Below, one piece after another: positions 28,666 through 37,355 of a stretch of DNA of 64,000 nt (its first letter is position 1; each line of letters begins with the position of its first letter). The DNA lies in the NCBI RefSeq assembly GCF_017163755.1, contig NZ_JAFIWC010000020.1, positions 1-64,000 on the forward strand, written 5' to 3'. Source of the DNA: Xanthomonas sp. (GTDB taxonomy: Bacteria; Pseudomonadota; Gammaproteobacteria; Xanthomonadales; Xanthomonadaceae). The notes under the pieces were generated by a model that had not been told where the DNA came from, made no database searches, and saw only the letters and a list, made by a program, of their open reading frames with translations. The position numbers and the translations under genes were made by a program.

Positions 28666-29208
28666 TCAGTTGCCCAGTTCGAGCACCACGCGCACCAGGC
28701 CCGGGGTGTCCGGGTGCGGCATCGGCTTGAAGCCCAGCGACTCGGCCAGCTGCAGCATCGGCAGGTTGGTCTCCAGCACGTCGCCGTACAGCCGGTCCAG
28801 GTATTTGCGCCGCGCCCACTTCACCAGCTTGCGCATCAGCTGCCGGCCCAGGCCCTGTCCGGCGACGAAGGTGCTGACCAGGATCGCGTACTCGGCCTCG
28901 CGCGTGCCCGGCGTGATCGCCGCGCGCGCCACCGCGCCGACCACCGCTTCGCCCGGCGGCAGCGGCTCGGCCGCCACCAGCGTCAGTTCGGTCTTCGGAT
29001 TGGGATGGGTGAGGCGCTGCGCCATGTCCGCGCTGAGCTCCTGCATCGAATGCAGGAAACGCTCGCGGATCTCGGCCGGGCCGAGCAGGGCGAACACGCC
29101 TTGCAACGGCTCGCCGTCCTCCGGGCGTATCGGCCGGATCAGCAGTTCGCGCCCACTGGGCAAGGTGAAGTTTTCATGCCAAGGCGGCATGCGGTTGCGG
29201 GTAGCCAT
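28666..29208 (-). CDS. GNAT-family acetyltransferase
   Basis: The 180-residue protein has a single GNAT fold. The beta-strand AEYAILVSTFVAGQGLG leads into the acetyl-CoA pyrophosphate loop QGLGRQ, followed by the helix LMRKLVKWARR, and the C-terminal part ends LRVVLELGN-like. The opening LPSGRELLIRPIRPEDGEPL is typical of acetyltransferases related to the C-terminal domain of acyl-CoA synthetase-type protein acetylases, so a protein or small-molecule lysine target is possible. The substrate is not known. It lies upstream of mfd in the same direction, 150 bp away with the heptamer array between, and is divergent from the CDF transporter. Confidence 0.9.
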   Translation of the reverse strand: MATRNRMPPWHENFTLPSGRELLIRPIRPEDGEPLQGVFALLGPAEIRERFLHSMQELSADMAQRLTHPNPKTELTLVAAEPLPPGEAVVGAVARAAITPGTREAEYAILVSTFVAGQGLGRQLMRKLVKWARRKYLDRLYGDVLETNLPMLQLAESLGFKPMPHPDTPGLVRVVLELGN

Positions 29209-29323
29209 TGCCGGACGATCCTCGACGAAGCCTGGATTCTCGCATTACCTGTGGCAGATGCCGTGAACGCAGCGCTCACTACACTTGCCTACCCTATGGA
29301 GCGATTTTCGATAAGGATAGGCC

Positions 29324-30253
29324 ATGTCCGGCAGCGGTGATTCGCAGCGCGCGATTTTTTTCGCGCTCGGCGCCAATCTGGCCATCGCCCTGGCCAAGGG
29401 CGCGGCCGCGGTGGCCACCGGCTCCGGCGCGATGCTCGCCGAGACCGTGCACTCGCTGGCCGACTGCGGCAACCAGCTGCTGTTGCTGCTGGGCATGCGC
29501 CAGGCCAGGCGCCCGGCCAGCGCCGAGTATCCGCTGGGCTACGGCCGCGCGATCTATTTCTGGTCGTTCCTGGTGGCGGTGATGCTGTTCTGCATCGGCG
29601 GCATGTTCTCGGTGTACGAGGGCGTGCACAAGCTGCTGCGGCCCGAGCCGCTGAGCAGCTGGGGCTGGGCGGTGGGCGTGCTGGGTTTCGCGATCGTCGC
29701 CGAGGGCGTGTCGCTGCGCACCTGTCTGCAGGAGATCGCCAAGGTGCGCGGGCCGCGTTCGCTGTGGACCTGGTTCCGCGAGAGCCGCCAGGCCGAGCTG
29801 ATCGTGATCTTCGGCGAGGACCTGGCGGCGCTGCTCGGCCTGGCGCTGGCGCTGGCCGCGGTGCTGCTGACGGTGCTGACCGGCAACCCGCTGTGGGACG
29901 CGCTGGGCACCATCGCCATCGGCGCGCTGCTGATCGTGGTCGCGGTGCTGGTGGCCATCGAGATCAAGGCGATGCTGATCGGGCAGAGCGTGGACCCGGC
30001 GATGCAGCGGCAGCTGCACGCGTTCTTCCAGGCGCGGCCGGAGATCGAGCGGGTGATCCACCTTATCGCGGTGCAATTGGGCGAGGACGTGATGGTGTCG
30101 GTGCAGGCGACGCTGCGCCAGAAACACGATGCGGCGGCGCTGCTTGCCGACATCACCCGGATCGAGCGCGGCCTGAAGCAGCAGTTCCCGACAGTGCGCT
30201 GGAGCTTCTTCGAGCCCGAGCCGGGCGCGCCGGCGGCCGCTTCCGGCAGCTGA
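29324..30253 (+). CDS. Cation diffusion facilitator (CDF) family transporter
   Basis: The 309-residue protein has about six transmembrane helices. The metal-site residues are visible in helix 2 (ETVHSLADCGNQ) and helix 5 (IFGEDLAALLGL), and a C-terminal cytoplasmic domain spans about 215-300. It belongs to the CDF subgroup related to human SLC30A9, which probably exports Zn2+ or another divalent metal in exchange for protons. The histidine-rich loop of zinc-specific CDFs is absent, so the metal is uncertain. The start has ATAAGGA about 8 nt upstream. The gene is followed 46 nt later by the YwqG-like gene. Confidence 0.92.
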   Translation: MSGSGDSQRAIFFALGANLAIALAKGAAAVATGSGAMLAETVHSLADCGNQLLLLLGMRQARRPASAEYPLGYGRAIYFWSFLVAVMLFCIGGMFSVYEGVHKLLRPEPLSSWGWAVGVLGFAIVAEGVSLRTCLQEIAKVRGPRSLWTWFRESRQAELIVIFGEDLAALLGLALALAAVLLTVLTGNPLWDALGTIAIGALLIVVAVLVAIEIKAMLIGQSVDPAMQRQLHAFFQARPEIERVIHLIAVQLGEDVMVSVQATLRQKHDAAALLADITRIERGLKQQFPTVRWSFFEPEPGAPAAASGS

Positions 30254-30299
30254 GCGGACGTTGCTACAGTAGCGCCGGGCCCCAACGAGCAGCCATGGA

Positions 30300-31262
30300 A
30301 TGAAGACCGCGCACGCCGTCGCCGTGTCCACCGTGATCGCGCTGGCGCTGGCCGCCTTGCTGGCGGGGCTGGCGATGGGCGGCAGCTGGTGGCTCACCCG
30401 CAGCCTGCAGGTGCCGTTGCCGCCCACCGCGCCGCCGCCGCCCGCAGCGCCCGCGGCGAAGGTGCAGGCCGACGTGGCGCTGGCGCCGTATCGCCCGCGC
30501 CTGGACGCCACGCGCAGGCCGGTGTCGCAGCTGCGCCTGCAGCCGATGGCGCAGGACGACCGGCTGGCCAGCAAGGTCGGCGGGCGCCCGTACTGGACCG
30601 CGGAGCAGGCGTATCCGCGCGACGCCCAGGGCCAGCCGCTGGCGCTGCTGGCGCAGGTCGACCTGGCGAAGATGCCGCCGCTGCGCGGATACCCGGCGCA
30701 GGGCATGCTGCAGTTCTTCATCGGCGGCGACGACTTCTATGGCGCCAACTTCGACGGCGACATGGACCTGGCCGCGCTGAGCGCGCAACGCAACTTCCGC
30801 GTCGTGTACTGGCCGCGGCCCGACCCGACGGCGCCGCAGGCCCGGGTGCCGCTGCCGGCCGCCGACACCTTGCCCTTCGATCCCTCGCGCCCCCGGGCGA
30901 TGCACTTCGCCGCCGGCGAGGAGACCATCGGCAGCAGCGACGTGCAGTTCGAGCAGGCGCTCGGCCGGCCGCTGGACGAGGTCGCCGCCGCCTACGCACG
31001 GCTGCGCGGGATACCGCAGGACGCGGTGGACGATGCGCTGTACGAGGCGCTGGGCCGCGGCGGGCACAAGCTCGGCGGCTATCCGGAATTCACCCAGAGC
31101 GACCCGCGCACGCCGCGCGATCGGCAGGTGTTGCTGCTGCAGCTGGACAGCGACGAGGCGATGATGTGGGGCGACAGCGGCATCGCCAACTTCTTCATCG
31201 ATCCGGCGGACCTGCAGCGCGGCGACTTCAGCCGGGTCGCGTACCACTGGGATTGCTATTGA
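30300..31262 (+). CDS. Membrane-anchored YwqG-like (DUF1963) protein
   Basis: The 320-residue protein has an N-terminal transmembrane anchor (about 8-33) followed by a proline/alanine-rich linker (39-52). A YwqG/DUF1963 domain spans about 70-318, recognised by SKVGGRPYW, LALLAQVDLAKMP, GMLQFFIGGDD and the ending LLLQLDSD...WGDSGIANFFI. The family is structurally known but has no agreed function. The N-terminal anchor is unusual, since most relatives are soluble. The ATG at 30300 follows a tiny overlapping ATGGAATGA. It may form a unit with the CDF gene. Confidence 0.85.
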   Translation: MKTAHAVAVSTVIALALAALLAGLAMGGSWWLTRSLQVPLPPTAPPPPAAPAAKVQADVALAPYRPRLDATRRPVSQLRLQPMAQDDRLASKVGGRPYWTAEQAYPRDAQGQPLALLAQVDLAKMPPLRGYPAQGMLQFFIGGDDFYGANFDGDMDLAALSAQRNFRVVYWPRPDPTAPQARVPLPAADTLPFDPSRPRAMHFAAGEETIGSSDVQFEQALGRPLDEVAAAYARLRGIPQDAVDDALYEALGRGGHKLGGYPEFTQSDPRTPRDRQVLLLQLDSDEAMMWGDSGIANFFIDPADLQRGDFSRVAYHWDCY

Positions 31263-31394
31263 CCCGGCGCCTCGCTGCGCCGGCTTCGGCTCCGCCAGGG
31301 CGCCGCGCCCGCGCAGCCCAGGCAGGCCGCCGCCGCGCGCCGGTTCGGCCACGCCGGTCCGGCACGCGCGGCCGCCCGGCGCGCCAGGCGCGGC

Positions 31395-32303
31395 TCACTC
31401 CTCGCGCTTGAGCCACTCCAGGCGCGTGGAGGCGCCCGCTTCGCCCAGGTGGGTCTTCAGCGCCGGCAACGCGCTCGCCAGCGCCTGCTCGAACTGCCAC
31501 GGCGGATTGAGCAGCAGCATGCCGCTGCCGTTGAGCCGCAGCGGCGAATCGTCCGGGCGCACCTGCAGCTCGGCCACCAGCACCGACTTGACCGGCATCG
31601 CCGCGGCCTTGCGGAAGAACGGCTGCAGGCTGCGGCGCTGCTTGATCGGGTACCACACCGCGCACATCGCCTGCGGCCAGCGGGTCAGCGTCTCGCGCAA
31701 GGTCGCGGCGATCAGCGGGTACTCGGCGTCCTGCGCCTCGTACGGCGGGTCGATCAGCACCAGGCCGCGGCCGATCTTGGCCGCGCCCGACTTGGGCGGC
31801 AGGAACGCCCTGATCGACGCGTAGCCGTCGCCTGCATGCACCTGCACGCGGCGGTCGTTGGCGAACAGCGCCTTCAGCTCGGCCGCCTCCTCGGGCTGCA
31901 GTTCGCACGCGGCCAGCCGGTCCTGCTCGCGCATCGCCTGCGCCACCAGCAGCGGCGAGCCGGGATAGTGCTTCAATTGAATCCCCGCACAGGGACGTGC
32001 GGGCTTTTGCGAGGGACTCGCATCCTTCGCGCCGACCGGGTTGTCGGCCTGCACCGCGCGCAGGTAGCGTTCCAGCACCTCCGGCAAGGTCGGCTGGCCC
32101 ATCAGCCGCAGCACGCCGGCGGCCGCTTCGCCGGTCTTGCGGCTCTCGCTGGCGGCAAATAGGTAACGGCCGCGCCCGGCATGGGTGTCGAGCACGAAGA
32201 ACGGACTGTCCTTGCGCTTGAGCGCGTCGATCAGCGCGAGCAGCACGGTGTGCTTGAGGACGTCGGCATGGTTGCCGGCGTGGTAGGCGTGGCGGTAGTT
32301 CAT
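31395..32303 (-). CDS. rlmJ: 23S rRNA (adenine-2030-N6)-methyltransferase RlmJ
   Basis: The enzyme methylates A2030 of 23S rRNA. The N-terminus MNYRHAYHAGNHADVLKH, the cofactor motif LDTHAGRGRY and the catalytic LIDPPYE are those of E. coli RlmJ. The C-terminal part also aligns (GSGMLLLNPPWQFEQ). The protein is 302 residues against 280 in E. coli. Much of the excess is about 17 residues near 92-108, just before KHYPGSP, whose DNA contains a hairpin followed by CTTTTG. The ATG at 32303 is fixed by the conserved N-terminus. It is divergent from creB, 46 bp apart. Confidence 0.93.
   Translation of the reverse strand: MNYRHAYHAGNHADVLKHTVLLALIDALKRKDSPFFVLDTHAGRGRYLFAASESRKTGEAAAGVLRLMGQPTLPEVLERYLRAVQADNPVGAKDASPSQKPARPCAGIQLKHYPGSPLLVAQAMREQDRLAACELQPEEAAELKALFANDRRVQVHAGDGYASIRAFLPPKSGAAKIGRGLVLIDPPYEAQDAEYPLIAATLRETLTRWPQAMCAVWYPIKQRRSLQPFFRKAAAMPVKSVLVAELQVRPDDSPLRLNGSGMLLLNPPWQFEQALASALPALKTHLGEAGASTRLEWLKREE
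31984..32003 (+). other. Terminator-like hairpin inside rlmJ
   Basis: CCCGCAC and GTGCGGG form a 7-bp stem with a 6-nt loop and are followed by CTTTTG on the plus strand, antisense to rlmJ. The sequence lies within the segment that has no counterpart in E. coli RlmJ. It may be a trace of inserted DNA, or chance. Confidence 0.4.
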
Positions 32304-32349
32304 CGCGGCAGTGTACGGGCGGGCGCGGGTTGCGGCTATGCTGCGCGCC

Positions 32350-33048
32350 ATGTCCGCGCCCGCCGCCCCCTGCGTCCTCGTCGTCGAGGACGAAACCGCC
32401 ATCGCCGATACCGTGCTCTACGCGCTGCGCAGCGAGGGCTACCACGCCCGCCATTGCCTGCTCGGGCGGCAGGCGCTGGAGCAGCTGCGCGGAGGCGGCA
32501 TCGACGTGGTGGTGCTCGACGTCGGCCTGCCCGACCTGGGCGGTTTCGAGGTGTGCCGCGAACTGCGCGGCTTCAGCCAGGTGCCGGTGATCTTCCTGAC
32601 CGCGCGCAACGACGAGATCGACCGCGTGCTCGGCCTGGAGCTGGGCGCCGACGACTACATGACCAAGCCGTTCTCGCCGCGCGAGCTGGTCGCGCGGGTG
32701 CGCGCGCGGCTACGGCGGCCGGCGCTGCCGGCGGCCGCCGCCGAGCCGGGCTGGCAGCAGCACGGCGACTTCGCGATCGACCGTGACGGCCGCCGCGTCC
32801 GCTTCCGCGACACCGCGCTGGACCTGACCCGCTACGAATACGCGCTGCTGGCCGCGCTGCTGCAGCGTCCCGGCGCCATCCTCAGCCGCGCGCAGCTGAT
32901 GGACCGCGGCTGGGACAGTAGCGCCGACAGCGCCGACCGCACCGTCGATACCCACATCAAGACCCTGCGCGGCAAGCTGCGCGCGGCCGGCGCCGCGCAC
33001 GACCCGATCCGCACCCATCGCGGCGTCGGCTACGCGCTGGAGGCCTGA
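32350..33048 (+). CDS. creB: Two-component response regulator CreB
   Basis: This 232-residue OmpR/PhoB-type regulator has a receiver domain (8-120) with phosphoacceptor Asp57 (VVVLDVGLPD) and the KPFSPRELVARV signature. A winged-helix DNA-binding domain (about 137-230) ends VDTHIKTLRGKLR...HRGVGYALEA. The adjacent kinase and the downstream CreD-type membrane protein identify it as CreB, which in related bacteria influences carbon metabolism and beta-lactamase expression. I prefer the ATG at 32350 because it lies directly before the receiver domain. ATGs at 32311 and 32338 are possible. It is separated from creC by one base. Confidence 0.92.
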   Translation: MSAPAAPCVLVVEDETAIADTVLYALRSEGYHARHCLLGRQALEQLRGGGIDVVVLDVGLPDLGGFEVCRELRGFSQVPVIFLTARNDEIDRVLGLELGADDYMTKPFSPRELVARVRARLRRPALPAAAAEPGWQQHGDFAIDRDGRRVRFRDTALDLTRYEYALLAALLQRPGAILSRAQLMDRGWDSSADSADRTVDTHIKTLRGKLRAAGAAHDPIRTHRGVGYALEA

Positions 33049-33049
33049 G

Positions 33050-34492
33050 GTGCGGCTGGGGCTGAAGCTGTTCCTGGGCTTCTTCCTGATCGTCGGCGTC
33101 GCCGCGTTCTTCGTGATGCGGGTGTTCGTCAACGAAGTCAAGCCCGGCGTGCGCCAGGCGATGGAATCGACCCTGGTGGACGCGGCCAACGTGCTGGCGC
33201 AGATGGCCGCGGACGACCTGAAGGCCGGGCGCATCGGCAGCGGCGCCTTCGCCCGCGACCTGGGCGCCGCGCAGCGGCGCAATCCGCGCGCGATGGTGTG
33301 GCGCTTCCCCAAGCGCAGCGTCGATTACCGCGTCACCATCACCGATGCGGCCGGCGTGGTGGTGTTCGATTCGCGCGGCCAGGACCTGGGCCGGGACAAC
33401 TCGCGCTGGAACGACGTCTACCGCACGTTGCGCGGCGAGTACGGCGCGCGCTCCAGCGCCGAAGGCGATGGCGACCCCAACCATACCGTGATGCACGTGG
33501 CCGCGCCGATCTTCGACCCGGCCGACGGCCGCCGCCTGATCGGCGTGTTGACCCTGGCGCAGCCCAACCGCAGCATCGAGCCGTTCATCGTGGCCAGCCA
33601 GCGCAGCATCCTGTTGCGCGGCGCTTGGCTGATCGGCATCTCGGCGCTGATCGGGTTGCTGATGACCTGGGGCCTGCTGCGCGGCATCGGCCGGCTCAAC
33701 CGCTATGCGCAGGCGGTCAGCGCCGGCGAGCCGGTGCCGCCGCCACCGCCGCGCCGCGACGAGATCGGCGACCTGGGGCGCGCGCTGGAGACCATGCGCC
33801 GCAAGCTCGAAGGCAAGGCCTACGTCGAGCAGTACGTGCAATCGCTGACCCATGAGATGAAGAGCCCGCTGGCGGCGATCCGCGGCGCCGCCGAGCTGCT
33901 GCAGGAGCCGTTGCCGGAGGCGGAGCGGCAACGCTTCGTGCGCAACATCGCCGAGCAGCAGCAGCGCCTGACCGGGACCATCGACAAGCTGCTGGCGCTG
34001 GCCGAAGTGGAGCAGCACGGTTGGCTACAGCGGCGCGAGCGGATCGTGCTCGCGCCGCTGTTCGCGCAGTTGGAAGAGGCGCTGGCGCCGCAGCTGCAAG
34101 GCAGCGGCGTGCGCCTGCAGGTGCAACTGCCGGACACGGAACTGGCGCTGGCCGGCGATCCCTATCTGTTGCGCCAGGCCTTGCACAACCTGCTCGACAA
34201 CGCGATCGCGTTCTCGCCGGCCGGCGCTGCGATCGCGTTGCGTGCCGAGCGCACCGCGGATGCGCGCCTCGTGCTGCTGGTGGAGGACGAGGGTCCCGGC
34301 GTTCCCGATTACGCGCTGGAGCGGGTCTTCGAACGCTTCTATTCGCTGGCGCGGCCGGCGAGCGGGCAGCGCAGCTCCGGCCTGGGCCTGCCTTTCGTGC
34401 GCGAAGTGGCGCGGCTGCACGGCGGCGAAGCGAGCCTGCGCAACCGCGAAGGCGGCGGCGCGGTGGCGCGGCTGTCGCTGCCGGCGGGCTGA
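33050..34492 (+). CDS. creC: Sensor histidine kinase CreC
   Basis: The 480-residue inner-membrane kinase has transmembrane helices at about 5-25 and 182-205 enclosing a periplasmic sensor of about 155 residues. HAMP follows, then the phosphorylated His268 in SLTHEMKSPLAAIRGAAELL. The ATPase has its N box in LHNLLDNAIAFSP, VEDEGPGVP, and GLGLPFVREVARLHGG. The start is a GTG right after the creB stop, with GGAGG overlapping the end of creB, so the two genes are translationally coupled. The periplasmic signal is unknown. Confidence 0.93.
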   Translation: MRLGLKLFLGFFLIVGVAAFFVMRVFVNEVKPGVRQAMESTLVDAANVLAQMAADDLKAGRIGSGAFARDLGAAQRRNPRAMVWRFPKRSVDYRVTITDAAGVVVFDSRGQDLGRDNSRWNDVYRTLRGEYGARSSAEGDGDPNHTVMHVAAPIFDPADGRRLIGVLTLAQPNRSIEPFIVASQRSILLRGAWLIGISALIGLLMTWGLLRGIGRLNRYAQAVSAGEPVPPPPPRRDEIGDLGRALETMRRKLEGKAYVEQYVQSLTHEMKSPLAAIRGAAELLQEPLPEAERQRFVRNIAEQQQRLTGTIDKLLALAEVEQHGWLQRRERIVLAPLFAQLEEALAPQLQGSGVRLQVQLPDTELALAGDPYLLRQALHNLLDNAIAFSPAGAAIALRAERTADARLVLLVEDEGPGVPDYALERVFERFYSLARPASGQRSSGLGLPFVREVARLHGGEASLRNREGGGAVARLSLPAG

Positions 34493-34502
34493 GGCTTCGC
34501 GC

Positions 34503-34919
34503 GTCGCGACTGAAGTCGCTCCCACAGGGGCGGATTCGTGCCCTGTCGGATGGTCGCTGCAGGAGGCTCGAGCCCCGCCGATGCCCGTCGTCGGAAGCTT
34601 GCCGCTTCGTTCGTCGCGGCTGAAGCCGCTCCTACAGGGGGCGGGTTCGCGCTTGGTCGGTTGGTTCACTGCAGGGGCTCGAGCCCCGACGACGTGCCGG
34701 TGTCGGAAAGCCTGCCGCTGCGTTCGTCGCGGCTGAAGCCGCAAAAGCGGGCTAAAGCGGGCTTGCGTGGGGTTGGCTGGAACCCTGTAGGAGGGGCTTC
34801 AGCCCCGACAGATCGCCGGCAGCGACGAGTTCCTTGAAGCGCGCGCGTGGCTGAAGCCGCTCCGCAGGAAGCATTGGTGCCTGATGGGTGCACTGTGGGA
34901 GGGGCTTCAGCCCCGACGC
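34503..34919. repeat. Cluster of REP-like arms between creC and creD
   Basis: The creC-creD gap of 672 bp (34493-35164) holds no gene but at least six arms of the palindromic family. The first is GTCGCGACTGAAGTCGCTCC (from 34503). A GCGGCTGAAGCCGC type lies at 34613-34640 and near 34727, GTAGGAGGGGCTTCAGCCCC at 34787, GGCTGAAGCCGC near 34849, and GTGGGAGGGGCTTCAGCCCC at 34895. Two units starting at 34559 and 34671 form a direct repeat with a 112-bp period. The rest of the gap, to 35164, has no recognisable feature except the creD promoter region. Confidence 0.85.
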
Positions 34920-35164
34920 ATTGACCGCGAACGCGCCGGCATCAGCCGCAACCGCGGCGCTTCGACGCGGTGCCGCTTTCGGCCGCATGTGCGGACCAGT
35001 AGCGCGTGGAGTGCCTGGCCACGCTCAGCCCGCCCAGGATCGGCGTCGGCATGCAAGCCGTTCTTCGAACGCGCGCCGCCCACTTCACACTCGCTTCAAA
35101 CTCGCCTCAAACCCCGCACACGCGGCCGCGGCACCCTGGCGTCCTCCAACACCGAGGACCGTCG

Positions 35165-36484
35165 ATGAAATCCCTGAAGCTTGTCCTGCGATTCGCCACC
35201 ATCGGCGGGTTGATCCTGTTGCTGCTGATCCCGCTGTTGATGATCCGCGGCACCATCAGCGGCCGCGAGCGCTATCGCGACGAGGCGGTCGAGCGCGTGT
35301 CGCAGAGCAAGGCCGGCGAGCAGCGCCTGCTCGGCCCGGTGCGCGTGCTGCCCTGGTCGCAGGTGCGCGACGTCGCGGTGGTCGACGCCGACGGCAAGCG
35401 CATCGTCAAGCGCGAGACGGAAACCGGCTACGACCTGCAGACCCCGCGGCACCTGTCGATCACCGGCGAGATGAAGCCGTCGCAGCGCAGCATCGGCCTG
35501 TTCAAGGTGCAGGTATACAGCCTGCACGCGCGGCTCAAGGCGCAGTTCGACGACCTCGACTACGAGGCGGTCGAGGGCCGCACCTACGGCCAGCCCTACC
35601 TGGTGCTCGGCATCGAGGACGTGCGCGGCCTGGTCGGCACGCCCAACCTGCGCATCGACGGCAAGGCGCTGGGGCTGCAGCCGGGCTCGCTGGCGATGGA
35701 GGGGGTCTCCAAGGGCGTGCATGCGGTGCTGCCGGCGCTGGCCGACAGCGGCCAGGGCCGGCTTACCGACGTGCACGGCGTGGAAATGGAATTCGTGCTC
35801 GACGGCACCCAGGCGCTGTCGATCGTGCCGGTCGGCGACGACAACCAGATCGCTTTGACCTCGCCGTGGCCGCACCCGCTGTTCGGCGGCCGCTTCCTGC
35901 CCAACGAGCGCCGCTTCGGCCCGCAGGGTTTCCAGGCCAGCTGGGCGCTGTCGTCGCTGGCCACCGGCGCACAGTCGCAGCTGGCGACCGGCAGCAGCGA
36001 GGTCGATGCCTTGCGCGTGGACCTGGTCGATCCAGTCGACGTCTACACCCAGGCCGATCGCGCCAGCAAGTACGGCATCCTGTTCGTGGTGCTGACCTTC
36101 GTCGCCTTCGGCCTGTTCGAACTGATCAAGCGCCTGCCGATCCATCCGCTGCAGTACCTGCTGGTGGGCCTGGCGCTGGCGATCTTCTTCCTGCTGCTGC
36201 TCAGCCTGTCCGAGCACATAGCGTTCTGGCAGGCGTACCTGATCTCGGCGGTGGCCTGCATCGGCCTGCAGTTCTTCTATCTGGCCGGGGTGTTGCGCAG
36301 CCGCGGCCGTGCCGCCGGCTTCGCCAGCATGCTCACCCTGCTGTACGGCGCGCTGTACGGCTTGCTGGCCTCCGAGGACAGCGCCTTGCTGATGGGCTCG
36401 CTGCTGCTGTTCGGCATCCTCGCCGCGATCATGTGGATCACCCGCAAGATCGACTGGTACGAACTCGGCGCGGCCTTGCGCTGA
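35165..36484 (+). CDS. creD: Inner-membrane protein CreD
   Basis: The 439-residue protein has the CreD layout. One N-terminal transmembrane helix lies at about 10-28, with a large periplasmic domain from about 30 to 300 (GEQRLLGPVRVLPW, FGGRFLPNERRF). Five or six C-terminal helices from about 300 are marked by ASKYGILFVVLTFVAFGLFE and HPLQYLLVGLALAIFFLLLLS. In relatives creD is the gene most strongly induced by CreBC and protects the envelope. Here it is separated from creC by 672 bp of repeats, so it needs its own promoter, presumably CreB-controlled. The ATG at 35165 follows a GAGGAC leader. Confidence 0.93.
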   Translation: MKSLKLVLRFATIGGLILLLLIPLLMIRGTISGRERYRDEAVERVSQSKAGEQRLLGPVRVLPWSQVRDVAVVDADGKRIVKRETETGYDLQTPRHLSITGEMKPSQRSIGLFKVQVYSLHARLKAQFDDLDYEAVEGRTYGQPYLVLGIEDVRGLVGTPNLRIDGKALGLQPGSLAMEGVSKGVHAVLPALADSGQGRLTDVHGVEMEFVLDGTQALSIVPVGDDNQIALTSPWPHPLFGGRFLPNERRFGPQGFQASWALSSLATGAQSQLATGSSEVDALRVDLVDPVDVYTQADRASKYGILFVVLTFVAFGLFELIKRLPIHPLQYLLVGLALAIFFLLLLSLSEHIAFWQAYLISAVACIGLQFFYLAGVLRSRGRAAGFASMLTLLYGALYGLLASEDSALLMGSLLLFGILAAIMWITRKIDWYELGAALR

Positions 36485-36509
36485 GCTGGCATCCGACGAG
36501 GACGACGGC

Positions 36510-36941
36510 ATGTCGGCGCACATCCATCTGCATAGGCGCGTCCAGGCCCTGCTGCCCGACGCCCTGGAGACCCGCGGCCTGCACCGCGGCAATGCCGGCG
36601 CGGCGCTGGCGCGCAGCGTGCAGGCGGCGCTGGTCACCGCCGCCGACCGCGGCGGCGCGTTGTGGCTGCAGCTGAGCGAGCGCAGTCGCGAGGCGCTGGC
36701 CGCGCACGGCCTGGCGTTCCTGGCGGCGGCGCTGCAGGCTCGCGCCGCCTTGCCCGGGGAGGCCGAGCCCTGGCGCTACTGCGCGTGGCGCGCCCTGCGC
36801 CGCGATTCGGCCTGGGTGCCGGCCGGGCAGGGCGGGCAGCCCGCGCACGGACCCGGATTCGTGACCTGGGAAGCGCACGGCCGCGCGCGGCTGCTGGTGC
36901 TGCCGGCGCAGGCGGCGCTGCTGTGCCGCTGGTGGCGATGA
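36510..36941 (+). CDS. Protein of unknown function downstream of creD
   Basis: The 143-residue protein is rich in alanine and arginine, has no signal peptide or membrane helix, and contains several tryptophans (LWLQLSERSR, EPWRYCAWRAL, VTWEAHGRARLL, CRWWR). I do not recognise a domain. It begins 25 nt after creD with a GAGGA-type binding site 9 nt before the ATG, so it is probably co-transcribed with creD. Codon use looks like that of real genes in this window. The function is unknown. Confidence 0.6.
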   Translation: MSAHIHLHRRVQALLPDALETRGLHRGNAGAALARSVQAALVTAADRGGALWLQLSERSREALAAHGLAFLAAALQARAALPGEAEPWRYCAWRALRRDSAWVPAGQGGQPAHGPGFVTWEAHGRARLLVLPAQAALLCRWWR

Positions 36942-37020
36942 GCGCGTGACGGCGCTGGCGAAAACGCCGTTTTGCTTGCGGCGTGCGTGCTGCCCGCCGT
37001 CGCAACAAGGCATCGCGGGC

Positions 37021-37285
37021 ATGGACGCTGCCGCAGGACGCGATGCCGGGCAAGGATGCCTACGCCATGGATGGCGACATGCGTGGATGGGCCGCAAGCG
37101 CTAGCGCATAACGTAGCCGCGGCCATGACGCCCGCGCAGGACGCAACACCGGGCAGGGATGCCACCGCCATGCATGGCGACACGCGTGGATAGGCCGGCA
37201 AGCGTTATCGCGCAACACAGTCGCGGCCATGGACGCGGCCGCAGGACGCAGTACCGGGCAGGACGCCCGCCGCCAGGGACGGCGC
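37021..37285. repeat. 104-bp tandem repeat, about 2.5 copies
   Basis: Units start at 37021, 37125 and 37229 with ATGGACGC(T/G)GCCGCAGGACGC-like sequence, a 104-bp period. The first two are nearly complete, sharing GCCGGGCAAGGATGCC / ACCGGGCAGGGATGCC, ATGGCGACAYGCGTGGAT and CAAGCGYTA. The third breaks off after about 55 bp. They fill most of the 414-bp gap 36942-37355, which holds no convincing gene. Open frames over it simply repeat the unit. Confidence 0.85.
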
Positions 37286-37355
37286 CAGGAGCAACACCGA
37301 TCAGGGCATCGCCAAGCCGGCAGCGCCAGGGAAACGCCTGCGGTAGAGTTCACGG

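Noticed and set aside
34503-34919. A CRISPR array between creC and creD
   Set aside because: The repeats are palindromic arms of varied length and orientation at irregular spacing, shared with other intergenic sites. There are no uniform spacers and no cas genes.
36776-37353. Minus-strand frames over the 104-bp repeats that read as a repetitive protein
   Set aside because: They only translate the tandem repeat, have no binding site, and overlap the real gene at 36510-36941.
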